Below, piece by piece: positions 41,953-50,599 of a DNA stretch of 64,000 nt. A program made the position numbers and the translations under genes. The DNA comes from Streptomyces sp. NBC_00376 (lineage in GTDB: Bacteria > Actinomycetota > Actinomycetes > Streptomycetales > Streptomycetaceae), in contig NZ_CP107960.1 in the NCBI RefSeq assembly GCF_036077095.1, positions 6,634,001 to 6,698,000 of the forward strand. The letters run 5' to 3'. Every line of letters starts with the position of its first letter. The stretch's first letter is position 1. A model generated the notes under the pieces. That model saw nothing but the letters and a program-made list of their open reading frames with translations, did no database searches and had not been told where the DNA came from.

Positions 41953-43221
41953 TCAGACGGTGTCGCGGATCGCGCGGGCCAGTGTGCGCAGACCCTCGTC
42001 CAGCTCGTCGGGGGTGATGATCAGCGGCGGCAGCAGCTTCACGACCTCGCTGCGCGGGCCGGAGGTCTCCACCAGCAGCCCCAGTTCGAAGGCGCGGGCG
42101 CAGATCGCGGCGGCGCGTGCCTCGTCCGTGAACTCCAGGCCCCAGACCAGGCCGCGGCCCCGGTACCGCGTGCCGAGAGCGGAGTGTTCGTCGCAGATCG
42201 GGAGCAGCGCCTGCTCGATCTGCTCACCCCGGACCAGGGTCTGCTTTTCCATCTGGCCGTCCGCCCAGTAGGCGTCCAGCGCGGCGGCGGCCGTGACGAA
42301 CGCCGGGTTGTTGCCGCGGAAGGTGCCGTTGTGCTCGCCCGGCCCCCAGATGTCCAGCTCCGGGTTGAACAGGCAGAGGGACATGGGCAGTCCGTAGCCG
42401 CTGATGGACTTCGACAGGGTCACGATGTCGGGGACGATGCCGGCCTCCTCGAACGAGAAGAACGACCCGGTGCGTCCGCAGCCCATCTGGATGTCGTCGA
42501 CGATCAGGAGCATGTCGCGGCGGTGGCACAGGTCGGCCAGCGCCCGCAGCCACTCGGGGCGCGCCACGTTGATGCCGCCCTCGCCCTGCACCGTCTCGAC
42601 GATCACGGCGGCGGGCTTGTTCAGCCCGGAGCCCTGGTCCTCCAGGAGCCGTTCGAACCAGAGGAAGTCGGGCACCTTGCCGTCGAGGTAGTTGTCGAAC
42701 GGCATCGGGGTGCCGTGCACGAGCGGGATGCCGGCGCCGGCCCGCTTGAAGGCGTTGCCGGTGACGGCGAGCGAGCCGAGCGACATGCCGTGGAAGGCGT
42801 TGGTGAAGGACACGATGGACTCGCGCCCCTTCACCTTGCGGGCCAGTTTCAGCGCCGCCTCGACCGCGTTGGTGCCCGTCGGCCCGGGGAACATCACCTT
42901 GTACGGGAGATCGCGCGGGCGCAACACGTTGTTCTGGAAGGACTCCAGGAAGGTCCGCTTGGCCGTGGTGGCCATGTCCAGGCCGTGGGTGATGCCGTCG
43001 CGCTCGATGTAGTCGATCAGGGCACGTTTCAGCACCGGGTTGTTGTGCCCGTAGTTGAGCGACCCCGCGCCGGCGAAGAAGTCGAGGTAGCTGTGGCCGT
43101 CCTCGTCGGTCAGCCGGGCGCCCTGCGCACGGTCGAACACGGCGGGCCAGCCGCGGCAGTAGCTCCGTACCTCCGACTCCAGGGTCTCGAAGACACTCAG
43201 CGCGGGCGGGGTGATGGTCAC
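41953..43221 (-). CDS. ectB: Diaminobutyrate-2-oxoglutarate aminotransferase EctB
   Basis: A 422-aa class III aminotransferase making L-2,4-diaminobutyrate from aspartate semialdehyde. PLP site features are [21 protein letters not shown], the Asp in [15 protein letters not shown] and the lysine in [16 protein letters not shown]-terminal [22 protein letters not shown] is characteristic of EctB. It starts 44 nt after ectA. Confidence 0.97.
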   Translation of the reverse strand: MTITPPALSVFETLESEVRSYCRGWPAVFDRAQGARLTDEDGHSYLDFFAGAGSLNYGHNNPVLKRALIDYIERDGITHGLDMATTAKRTFLESFQNNVLRPRDLPYKVMFPGPTGTNAVEAALKLARKVKGRESIVSFTNAFHGMSLGSLAVTGNAFKRAGAGIPLVHGTPMPFDNYLDGKVPDFLWFERLLEDQGSGLNKPAAVIVETVQGEGGINVARPEWLRALADLCHRRDMLLIVDDIQMGCGRTGSFFSFEEAGIVPDIVTLSKSISGYGLPMSLCLFNPELDIWGPGEHNGTFRGNNPAFVTAAAALDAYWADGQMEKQTLVRGEQIEQALLPICDEHSALGTRYRGRGLVWGLEFTDEARAAAICARAFELGLLVETSGPRSEVVKLLPPLIITPDELDEGLRTLARAIRDTV

Positions 43222-43265
43222 AGGGGATCTCCTGCTTGAGAGAGGGGGGTGAGTCGCCGGGAGGC

Positions 43266-43796
43266 TCAGGTGTGGAACGGGCCGATGCGGTACAGGACTT
43301 CGGGCAGGTGGTTCCCCTCGGGGAACAGCCCGCCGTCGAAGAGCACCTCGCGGTCCAGGGCCACGTCGTGGCGCTGTGCGTAGGAGGTGAACAGCCGGTC
43401 CGACGCGGTGTTGTCCGGGGTGACGGTCGTCTCGACCGAGGCCAGGCCCTGTTCGGCGGCGACCCGGGAGGTCAGTGCGTCCAGCAGCTTTCCGGCGAGC
43501 CCCGCCCCGCGGTGGGCGTGGTCGACGGCCACCTGCCAGACGACGAGCGTTCCGGGACGGTCCGGCCGGAGGTACCCCGTCACGAAGGCGACGGGTTCGC
43601 CGCTCTCGCCCCGGGCGACCACGGAGGTCGCGGTGAAGTCACGGCACCACAGCAGGTAGCTGTACGAGGAGTTGAGGTCCAGGACCTCGGAGTCGCGGGC
43701 GATGCGCCAGATCGCGGCCCCGTCCTCCACTCGTGGGGTGTCGATGGTGATGAATTCGTTTCGGGCACTTGCAAAATCTGCTGGTGCGGCGGTCAT
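43266..43796 (-). CDS. ectA: Diaminobutyrate acetyltransferase EctA
   Basis: A 176-aa GNAT enzyme acetylating the gamma-amino group of L-2,4-diaminobutyrate. Motifs: LDLNSSYSYLLWCRDF (EctA-specific), WQVAVDHAHRGAGLAGKLLDAL (acetyl-CoA loop) and VTPDNTASDRLFTSYAQRHDV. ATG 43796 gives the family N-terminus; codons further upstream would add an unrelated extension. No strong Shine-Dalgarno is visible in the AT-rich leader. Confidence 0.95.
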   Translation of the reverse strand: MTAAPADFASARNEFITIDTPRVEDGAAIWRIARDSEVLDLNSSYSYLLWCRDFTATSVVARGESGEPVAFVTGYLRPDRPGTLVVWQVAVDHAHRGAGLAGKLLDALTSRVAAEQGLASVETTVTPDNTASDRLFTSYAQRHDVALDREVLFDGGLFPEGNHLPEVLYRIGPFHT

Positions 43797-44147
43797 GCAA
43801 ATTGAATTTACCCAGCAAATTTCCAAATTGCATCGACGTGAGGGGTTGGGTGGGATGGCCCTCTGTGTTATCACGCGGGCGCGTGCCCCGGCGCGAACAG
43901 GGAGTGTTTTCTTCTGTTTTGAGGGCTATTTATCCGGCATAACGGTCGCGATGTGGAGTAGGTCACATGGTTGTAACTCTCGTGCGACGCAACGGAATTG
44001 TGTGGTTCGGGGTCGTTCGGACTCTCTGGAAACTCGGGTGTTTAGGGTCCGGGAAACCGGGCAGAAGAATGCGGGGAGCTGCTCTGAATAAAGCAGCTCC
44101 CCGCATTCGGCTCCCCGTGTTCGGGAAATATTTGATTCGGCCCGAAT
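43797..44147. other. ect upstream region, unusually AT-rich
   Basis: No gene is seen. Three CAAATT hexamers (43798-43803, 43816-43821, 43824-43829) lie directly upstream of ectA, in an AT-rich stretch that stands out from the high-GC surroundings. TGATAA- and TAAATA-like -10 candidates occur on the ect strand further out, but I cannot pick one. The hairpin at 44067-44108 ends the neighbouring aminotransferase gene. Confidence 0.5.
44067..44108. terminator. Perfect 17-bp hairpin between ectA upstream region and the aminotransferase
   Basis: Stem 44067-44083 with 44092-44108, no mismatch, 8-nt loop CTGAATAA. It lies 40 nt after the stop of the minus-strand aminotransferase gene. Confidence 0.75.
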
Positions 44148-45254
44148 TTATTCGCTCGGCCAGGTTTCCGAAACGGCCTTGCGGGCAGCTTCGAAATCGA
44201 CCTGCCGGCCCGCATCGGCCAGCGCCGCCCCCAGAGCCGCGAGCGAGGACCGCACCGCGCCCCGCGTCGCATCCACACCGTAGTGATTGACCCGGATCAT
44301 CTCCTTGGACAGCGCACCCCCGCCCGCGATCAGCGGCAGCGAGGGGTCGGCCGCGAGCGCCCGTGCGACCAGCTCGGAGGCGTCGACCCCCTCGGGGGCG
44401 CGCAGCGTCGTCGCGACCGGCGCCGCATCCGCTGCCTCGTGCACGTACGGCGAGAGGCCGCCGCCGAGCGCCACCGCACCCGCGCGCGTCGCCGCGGCAG
44501 CCGCCGAGTGACGGGCCATCAGCGCGTCCAGGCCCTCGGTCTCGATGCGCTCCACACAGGCCTCCAGCGCCAGCATCTCCAGCTGGGCGGGGGCGTGCAG
44601 CAGGGCCTTGCGGCCGCCGTCGATCCAGCGCTCCTTCCAGTCCAGCAACGAGAGGTAGGAGCGGCGCGGGGCCTCGGGGTTGGCGGCGATCCGCTCCCAG
44701 GCGCGCTCGCTCACCGACACCGCCGACACCCCGGCCGGGCCGCCCATGGCCTTCTGCGCGCCGATCACGCAGAGGTCGACGCCCCACATGTCCGGCAGCA
44801 GCGGCTCGGCACCCACCGAGGCGACGGCGTCCAGCATGAACAGCGCCCCGTGCGAACGGACCACCTCGCCGATCTCGGCGACCGGATTGGTGTTGCCGGT
44901 CGCCGCCTCCGCGTGGACCAGGGAGACGAAGTCGATCTCCGGGTGCTCGGCCAGCGCCCGCGCGACCTGGTCGGCGGTGACCGCCGTGTGGAAGGGGACC
45001 GCGAGATCGACCACATTGGCGCCGCAGTCCCGCAGCCAGTTCCCGAAGGTCTGCCCGTACGGCCCGGTGACGACGTTCAGCGCGGTCGAGCCGGGCCGGG
45101 CGCCGCCCCGGATGCAGCCTTCGAGGGGGAGCAGCGCCTCGCCCTGCATGATGACGACGTCCTGCTCGGTGGCGAGGAGGCCGGCCACCCGCTTCTCGAT
45201 GGCCGCGAAGTGCGCGGCGGTGAGCGGGGCGAGGTCGAGGAAGGGGTGCGTCAC
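44148..45254 (-). CDS. PLP-dependent aminotransferase class V (alanine-glyoxylate type)
   Basis: A 368-aa fold-type I enzyme. It has the PLP Asp in FMLDAVASVGAEPL, the Schiff-base lysine in VIGAQKAMGGPAGVS and C-terminal IRVNHYGVDATRGAVRSSLAALG, as in serine-pyruvate/alanine-glyoxylate aminotransferases. The amino donor/acceptor pair is unknown. GTG 45254 (THPFLDLAPLTAAHF) is favoured over upstream codons that would add a non-homologous N-terminus. Divergent from the amidohydrolase. Confidence 0.88.
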   Translation of the reverse strand: MTHPFLDLAPLTAAHFAAIEKRVAGLLATEQDVVIMQGEALLPLEGCIRGGARPGSTALNVVTGPYGQTFGNWLRDCGANVVDLAVPFHTAVTADQVARALAEHPEIDFVSLVHAEAATGNTNPVAEIGEVVRSHGALFMLDAVASVGAEPLLPDMWGVDLCVIGAQKAMGGPAGVSAVSVSERAWERIAANPEAPRRSYLSLLDWKERWIDGGRKALLHAPAQLEMLALEACVERIETEGLDALMARHSAAAAATRAGAVALGGGLSPYVHEAADAAPVATTLRAPEGVDASELVARALAADPSLPLIAGGGALSKEMIRVNHYGVDATRGAVRSSLAALGAALADAGRQVDFEAARKAVSETWPSE

Positions 45255-45364
45255 GGTGGTGCTCTCTTCGGGTCGGATCGGGTCGGTGCGCGGTGCCGCG
45301 TACGGTCGGTGCTTCCGTCGAAGCGTACCGAGGGCCCCGCGCGCCGCCTCGTACAGTGCTGCCC

Positions 45365-46465
45365 ATGAGTGATCACAGGGCATCTCAGGTGCTGCACGTG
45401 AAGGGACGGGTGCTCGTCGGCCCCGACGACGTCCGGGACGAGCTCTGGGTGGTCGACGGGCGGGTCTCGTACGGCCGGCCGGCCGGTGCGGACGGGGCGG
45501 TGACGGTCACCGGCTGGGTGCTGCCCGGTCTGGTGGACGCCCACTGCCACGTCGGGCTCGACCACCACGGCGCCGTGGACGCGGCGACCAGCGAGAAGCA
45601 GGCACTCGCCGACCGGGAGGCGGGGGCGCTGCTGCTGCGGGACGCGGGGTCACCGGCCGACACCCGGTGGATCGACGACCGCGAGGACCTGCCGAAGATC
45701 ATCAGGGCCGGCCGGCACATCGCCAGGCCCCGCAGGTACACCCGGAACTACGCCCACGAGATCGAGCCCGACGAACTGGTCGCGTACGTCGCCCAGGAGG
45801 CGCGCCGCGGCGACGGCTGGGTGAAGCTGGTCGGCGACTGGATCGACCGCGAGGTGGGCGATCTGACGGCCCTCTGGCCTCGCGAGGCCGTCGAGGCGGC
45901 CATCGCCGAGGCGCACAGGCTCGGCGCCCGCGTCACCGCGCACTGCTTCGCCGAGGACTCGCTGCGCGATCTCGTGGAGGCCGGGATCGACTGCATCGAG
46001 CATGCCACCGGGCTCACCGAGGACACCATTCCGCTCTTCGCCGAGCGCGGTGTGGCGATCGTCCCCACGCTGATCAACATCGCCACCTTCCCCTCGCTCG
46101 CGGCGGGCGGCGAGGCCAAGTTCCCCCGCTGGTCGGCCCATATGCGGCGGCTGCACGAGCGGCGTTACGACACGGTGCGCGCCGCGTACGACGCCGGGAT
46201 CCCGGTCTTCGTCGGCACCGACGCGGGCGGGGTGCTCGCCCACGGGCTGGTGGGGGACGAGGTCGCCGAGCTGGTGAAGGCGGGCATCCCGGCCCTGGAC
46301 GCGCTGTCCGCGACGACCTGGGGCGCGCGCCGGTGGCTGGGGCGGCCGGTGCTGGAGGAGGGCGCCCCGGCGGACCTGGTGGTGTACGACGAGGACCCGC
46401 GGGCGGACGTACGGGTGCTCGCGGCGCCGCGGCGGGTGGTGCTGAACGGGCGGGTGATCGGCTGA
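45365..46465 (+). CDS. Amidohydrolase family protein
   Basis: A 366-aa metal-dependent hydrolase. Metal ligands: His-x-His in GLVDAHCHVGLDHH, later histidines in VTAHCFAEDS and CIEHATGL, and the catalytic Asp in VGTDAGGVLAHG. The C-terminal composite domain ends in GAPADLVVYDEDPRADVRVLAAPRRVVLNGRVIG, typical of imidazolonepropionase-like enzymes. Cytosolic; substrate unknown. ATG 45365 is chosen from spacing in the divergent region. Confidence 0.9.
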   Translation: MSDHRASQVLHVKGRVLVGPDDVRDELWVVDGRVSYGRPAGADGAVTVTGWVLPGLVDAHCHVGLDHHGAVDAATSEKQALADREAGALLLRDAGSPADTRWIDDREDLPKIIRAGRHIARPRRYTRNYAHEIEPDELVAYVAQEARRGDGWVKLVGDWIDREVGDLTALWPREAVEAAIAEAHRLGARVTAHCFAEDSLRDLVEAGIDCIEHATGLTEDTIPLFAERGVAIVPTLINIATFPSLAAGGEAKFPRWSAHMRRLHERRYDTVRAAYDAGIPVFVGTDAGGVLAHGLVGDEVAELVKAGIPALDALSATTWGARRWLGRPVLEEGAPADLVVYDEDPRADVRVLAAPRRVVLNGRVIG

Positions 46466-46732
46466 GTCCGCCGGCCCCGCGACGGGGTGCGCCGTGTTGA
46501 CAGGCGGTTACCGAATCCCGGTCCTGTCGTTGGAACACCTTCGCGCGCACCCCGGCGCAGTCGGCTCCGGCGCGGTCTGCGCTCAGCGGATCGGGTGACC
46601 CGGAGGAACGAACGTACCGAGATATTCGAATACAAGCACGGAAACCCCCCTTTGGAGTGAACTCACGTCAGGTGTCCGCAAGTTCACCCTCCGTGCGTAA
46701 AGATTTCGGGGTCGAGGCCACCGGAGCACTCG

Positions 46733-47893
46733 ATGTCCCCCATTGGACGGCACCGGTGGCTCCATGTCTCTTGTGGGGGTTCCACCACTTTGAACAGCAA
46801 CACCTTCCGCCTGGCCGCCCTGGCGGTCGCAGCCGCTCCCGTCGCACTGCTGGTCGCCGCCCCGGCGCAGGCCGCACCCGCGGCCACCACGACCACCGGT
46901 GGCGGGAAGGCGAGCGCGGTCGTGCTCCGTACCGCACTCGACGTCTCGCTCCTGAACAAGACGGTCGACGTGCCGCTCAAGGCCACGCTCAACGAGGTGC
47001 AGGCACCCGCCGACGCCAAGGAGACCGCGCTCAGCGTACGGCTCGACGGCGTGGAGGGCGGCCGGCCGGTCAGCGTGCTCGCCGCCGATGTGGCCACCGC
47101 GAACGCGACCGCCGACAAGCACCGGGCGGAGGGCTACAGCAATGTGGCCAAGGCCCGGGTGCATGTGCCCGGACTGCCGCTGCTCTCGCTGATCGAGGTG
47201 GAGAAGGTCACGTCCAGGGCGGTCTGCGAGGTGGGCAGGAAGCCGGTCGCCGAGTCGAACGTGCTGGGACACGTGTCGGTCCTCGGTAAGCGCATCGACC
47301 TCACCGCGGGCGGCACCACACGGGTCGCGGTCCCGGCCGTCGGCGAGGTGACCCTGGACCTCTCGAAGACGCACACCACCTCGCGCACCGCCGCGGCGAC
47401 CGCGCTGCAGCTGAAGGTCTCCGTCAACCCGCTCAAGCTGAACGTCGCCGATGTGCAGGGCGAGATCACGCTCGCCGAGGCGACCTGCGAGACGCCGAAG
47501 TCGACCGGACCGGGCGGCGGGGACAGCGGTGGTACGAGCAATGGCGGTACGAGCAACGGTGGTTCGAGCAACGGTGGTTCGAGCACCGGCGGGTCCAGTG
47601 ATGGCGGGTCCGGCGACGGCGGTTCGACCGGCGGCGGCTCGAACAGCGGTGGTTCGGGCAACGGCGGTTCGACCGGCGGCGGGTCCGGTGACGGTGGCAA
47701 CAGCGGAAGCGGCGGCACCAGCGGCGGCGGCGTGAAGCCCCAGACCGGCACCGGCAACGAACCGGCCGCCGGATCGAACCTCGCGGAGACGGGCAGCAGC
47801 TCCACCACTCCGTACCTCGCGGGCGGCGCGGCCGTACTGCTGGCGGCGGGCGCCGGGGCGGTGGTCGTTGCCAGGCGGCGCGCCCGGAGCTGA
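46733..47893 (+). CDS. Secreted LAETG-anchored cell-wall protein (SCO1860-like)
   Basis: A 386-aa exported protein. The signal-peptide core is FRLAALAVAAAPVALLVAAPAQA-AP. A ~190-residue beta-rich domain contains two Cys (RAVCEVG, EATCETP). A ~75-residue Gly/Ser/Asn/Thr repeat of GG[ST]SNGGSS type follows, then LAETG, a hydrophobic helix and RRRARS, a full sortase signal. ATG 46733 has GGAG 7 nt upstream but gives a long n-region; an in-frame TTG at 46790 would give a conventional signal peptide. It is expected at the surface of hyphae. Function unknown. Confidence 0.88.
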   Translation: MSPIGRHRWLHVSCGGSTTLNSNTFRLAALAVAAAPVALLVAAPAQAAPAATTTTGGGKASAVVLRTALDVSLLNKTVDVPLKATLNEVQAPADAKETALSVRLDGVEGGRPVSVLAADVATANATADKHRAEGYSNVAKARVHVPGLPLLSLIEVEKVTSRAVCEVGRKPVAESNVLGHVSVLGKRIDLTAGGTTRVAVPAVGEVTLDLSKTHTTSRTAAATALQLKVSVNPLKLNVADVQGEITLAEATCETPKSTGPGGGDSGGTSNGGTSNGGSSNGGSSTGGSSDGGSGDGGSTGGGSNSGGSGNGGSTGGGSGDGGNSGSGGTSGGGVKPQTGTGNEPAAGSNLAETGSSSTTPYLAGGAAVLLAAGAGAVVVARRRARS

Positions 47894-47915
47894 CCTGCCC
47901 CGAGGGCGCCCGAGC

Positions 47916-47950
47916 GGGGCAGCCGGTGCCGGTTTCTCACCGGCTGCCCC
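47916..47950. terminator. Bidirectional hairpin terminator
   Basis: Perfect 13-bp stem (47916-47928 with 47938-47950), 9-nt loop, between the convergent LAETG-protein gene and the cobC-like gene. Confidence 0.75.
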
Positions 47951-47951
47951 G

Positions 47952-49658
47952 TCAGCGCACTGCCGTGCCCAGCGTCTGCAGCGCCTGGTCGAACGCCTGG
48001 AGGAAACGGTTCGTCGTGACACGGTCGCGCACGGCCAGCCGCAGCCACTCGGGACCGAGCCCGGGAAACGTGTCCCCTCGCCGCGCCGCGAACCCCAGCA
48101 GCCGCAACCGCTCCCGCACCTCGGCGGCCCGCTCCAGCCGCACCAGGACGAACGGCGCCTCGGCCGGCTCCGCCACCCGCACCTCGGTGAACTCCCTGAG
48201 CCCCGCCACCAGATGGGCCCGGTCCACCGTGATCCGCTCGGCGGCGGCGGCAGCCTCGGCCAGGGCCCGCGGCTCCATGCACGCCTCGGCGGCGGTCAGC
48301 GCCGGGGCCGACACCGGCCACAGCGGCTGGGTCTCCTCCAGCGCGCGGACGATCCCGGGCTCGGCCAGCACGTAACCGATCCGCAGCCCCGCGAGCCCCC
48401 AGGTCTTGGTGAGGCTCCGCAGTACGACCAGCCCCGGGACGTCCGTACGCCCGCACAGGGTCTCGCGCTCGCCCGGCACCGCGTCCATGAACGCCTCGTC
48501 GACCACCAGCGTCCGGCCGGGACGGGCCAGTTGCTCCACCATCGCCGCCGGATGCAGCACCGACGTGGGGTTGGTCGGATTGCCGACCACCACCAGATCC
48601 GCGTCCTCGGGCACCGCCGACGGGTCCAGCCGGAACCCGTCCTCGGCCCGCAGCAGCACCCGCCCCACCTCGTGCCCGGCCGCGCGCAGCGCCGCCTCCG
48701 GCTCGGTGAACTGCGGATGGACCACGACCGGACGGCAGACCGGCAGCGCCCGCGCGATCAGCACGAACGCCTCGGCCGCACCCGCCGTCAGCAGCACCCG
48801 CTCCTCCGGCAGCCCGTGCCGGTCCGCGACCGCCGCCCGAGCGGCCCGGCCGTCCGGGTAGGCGGCGAGCGAGCCCAGCGACCCGGCTATCCGTTCCCTC
48901 AGCCAGGCCGGGGGAGTACCGGCCCGTACGTTGACGGCGAGATCGGTCAGATCCCGGTCCCGTCCCCGTACTTCCGCGTCACCGTGGTGCCGCAGATCGT
49001 GCGCGCCCGCGCCTGTTGCGTCGGGACTTTCGGTGGGAGTGTGCATGACCGCCGTGGGGGTGATGGTGGTGATGGCCGTCGTCGTGGGGACGGGGGCCGG
49101 CTGCCGCGGCCGTCCCGGTTCATCCTCTGAGTACGGCAGAACGACTATGCGCCCGGCACCGGGCTTCACGCAACGGCCGGGACCGGGAGGTACGTCCGGT
49201 GCCGGGAGGGCGTCGACGACCGGGACGGGCGGACCGCGGCGCACCACCGCACAGGTCGCCATCGCCGCCCGCCCCCGCGGGGCCGACTTCCGTTTGGGCA
49301 CCAGGAGCTCACCTCCCGCCGCGAGCGCGGCGGCCTCCGCGACCGACGGCGCCCCGACGGCGGCGAGCGGTGCGCCGGACGGACCGGGCACCTCGATCCG
49401 GGCCAACTCCCCGGCCGGGTACGTCCGCAGCGGTACGCCGAGCGCCGCGGCCGCCGCGACGATGCCCGGCTCGTCCGCCTTGGCGTCCACGGTCACCAAC
49501 TCCGCGATGCCCGTCGGCGAGAGCCCGGCCTCGCGCAGGGTGTCCCGGATCAGCCCGAGGATCTCGTCGACCGGTGCGCCCCTGGACGCGCCGACCCCGA
49601 CGGCGAGCGACGCGCCGGGCGCGGCGGCCGAGGCGGCCGTGTCGGGGGATGCGGGCAT
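47952..49658 (-). CDS. Fusion of a CobE/CbiG-C-like domain and a CobC/CobD-like PLP aminotransferase (Rv2231c-like)
   Basis: A 568-aa protein. Residues ~8-110 resemble the CobE/CbiG C-terminal domain (LAVGVGASRGAPVDEILGLIRDTLREAGLSPTGIAELVTVDAKADEPGI). A Pro/Thr-rich linker (~115-205) follows. The rest is a fold-type I PLP enzyme (DLTDLAVNVRAGTPPAWLRERI, DLVVVGNPTNPTSVLHPA, lysine in LRSLTKTWGLAGLRIGYVLAEP), related to L-threonine-phosphate decarboxylase, which supplies the aminopropanol arm of cobalamin. ATG 49658 is preferred over an in-frame GTG at 49676. The exact reaction is not fixed by the sequence. Confidence 0.88.
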   Translation of the reverse strand: MPASPDTAASAAAPGASLAVGVGASRGAPVDEILGLIRDTLREAGLSPTGIAELVTVDAKADEPGIVAAAAALGVPLRTYPAGELARIEVPGPSGAPLAAVGAPSVAEAAALAAGGELLVPKRKSAPRGRAAMATCAVVRRGPPVPVVDALPAPDVPPGPGRCVKPGAGRIVVLPYSEDEPGRPRQPAPVPTTTAITTITPTAVMHTPTESPDATGAGAHDLRHHGDAEVRGRDRDLTDLAVNVRAGTPPAWLRERIAGSLGSLAAYPDGRAARAAVADRHGLPEERVLLTAGAAEAFVLIARALPVCRPVVVHPQFTEPEAALRAAGHEVGRVLLRAEDGFRLDPSAVPEDADLVVVGNPTNPTSVLHPAAMVEQLARPGRTLVVDEAFMDAVPGERETLCGRTDVPGLVVLRSLTKTWGLAGLRIGYVLAEPGIVRALEETQPLWPVSAPALTAAEACMEPRALAEAAAAAERITVDRAHLVAGLREFTEVRVAEPAEAPFVLVRLERAAEVRERLRLLGFAARRGDTFPGLGPEWLRLAVRDRVTTNRFLQAFDQALQTLGTAVR

Positions 49659-49676
49659 GGAGCGGATTCCCTTCAC

Positions 49677-49822
49677 AGGAGTGCGCGGTTCAAAAGGAAC
49701 GCACGGATCACAAGGAGTGCGCGGTTCACAAGCAATGCACGGGGCGCGAGAAGTGCGCGTGGTTCACAAGGAATGCGCGGGTCGCGAGGAATGCGCGGTT
49801 CGTAAGGAATGTGCGGGCGTGC
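49677..49822. repeat. 18-bp imperfect tandem repeat, eight units
   Basis: Units begin at 49677, 49695, 49713, 49731, 49749, 49769, 49787 and 49805 (18-bp period, one 20-bp unit). The consensus is close to AAGGAATGCGCGGTTCAC with internal drift. It fills the space between the divergent cobC-like and ZIP genes and ends ~40 nt before the ZIP start. It is non-coding as far as I can see. Spacers of unique sequence are absent, so it is not a CRISPR. Confidence 0.85.
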
Positions 49823-49862
49823 TGAGATGCGCGCACCGGGGGCGATCGGCTAGCAAGAGCGC

Positions 49863-50585
49863 ATGGCGGTGTTCGTCGCGCTCGGCGCGTTCCTGATGAC
49901 CCTGGCAGGCGGCTGGGTCGCCCAGCGCGTCACCGACCGCCGTCACCTGGTGCTCGGCTTCGCCGGCGGGCTGATGCTCGGGGTGGTCGGCCTGGACCTG
50001 CTGCCGGAGGCGATCGAGGCCGCGGGCGAACCCGTCTTCGGCGTCCCGGCCGCCCTGCTCCTGTTCGTCGGCGGCTTCCTCCTCGCCCACCTCGTGGAGC
50101 GGCTGCTCGCGGTACGCCAGGCGGCACACGGCGCGGGCGAGGAACGGGTGCCGCAGGTCGGGCTCACGGCAGCGGCGGCGATGGTCGGCCACAGCCTGAT
50201 GGACGGCGTCGCACTCGGCGCCGCCTTCCAGGTGGGCGCCGGCATGGGAGCCGCCGTCGCGCTCGCCGTCATCACGCACGACTTCGCCGACGGCTTCAAC
50301 ACCTACACGATCACCAGCCTGTACGGGAACGCCCGCCGCAAGGCCATGATCATGCTGTTCGCGGACGCGCTGGCACCGATCGTGGGCGCCGCGACGACGC
50401 TCCTGTTCACCCTTCCGGCGGAACTTCTCGGCTGCTATCTCGGCTTCTTCGGCGGCGCGCTGCTCTACCTCGCCGCCGCCGAGATCCTTCCCGAGGCACA
50501 CCACCGGCACCCGGCCCGCTCCACGCTGCTGTGCACCGTGGCCGGGGTGGGCTTCATCTGGCTCGTGGTGGGCATCGCGGACTGA
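49863..50585 (+). CDS. ZIP-family divalent metal transporter
   Basis: A 240-aa membrane protein with ~7-8 helices. The ZIP metal-site helices are GHSLMDGVALGAAF and ITHDFADGFNTYTI, each with the conserved His and Asp. A cytoplasmic loop (RQAAHGAGEERVPQ) carries only a weak His site. It probably moves Zn, Fe, Mn or Co across the membrane. Its position inside the cobalamin region raises the possibility of cobalt supply, but no residue proves this. It converges with cobB across 14 nt. Confidence 0.88.
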   Translation: MAVFVALGAFLMTLAGGWVAQRVTDRRHLVLGFAGGLMLGVVGLDLLPEAIEAAGEPVFGVPAALLLFVGGFLLAHLVERLLAVRQAAHGAGEERVPQVGLTAAAAMVGHSLMDGVALGAAFQVGAGMGAAVALAVITHDFADGFNTYTITSLYGNARRKAMIMLFADALAPIVGAATTLLFTLPAELLGCYLGFFGGALLYLAAAEILPEAHHRHPARSTLLCTVAGVGFIWLVVGIAD

Positions 50586-50599
50586 GCGCCGCAGGCGCT

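Noticed and set aside
46497..46530. Promoter with TTGACA at 46497 for the LAETG gene
   Set aside because: The -35 is consensus, but no acceptable -10 occurs 16-19 nt downstream and it lies over 200 nt from the start; not strong enough to list. The remaining 46466-46732 shows nothing else.
49677..49822. CRISPR array
   Set aside because: Repeats are contiguous with no unique spacers, and no cas genes are present.
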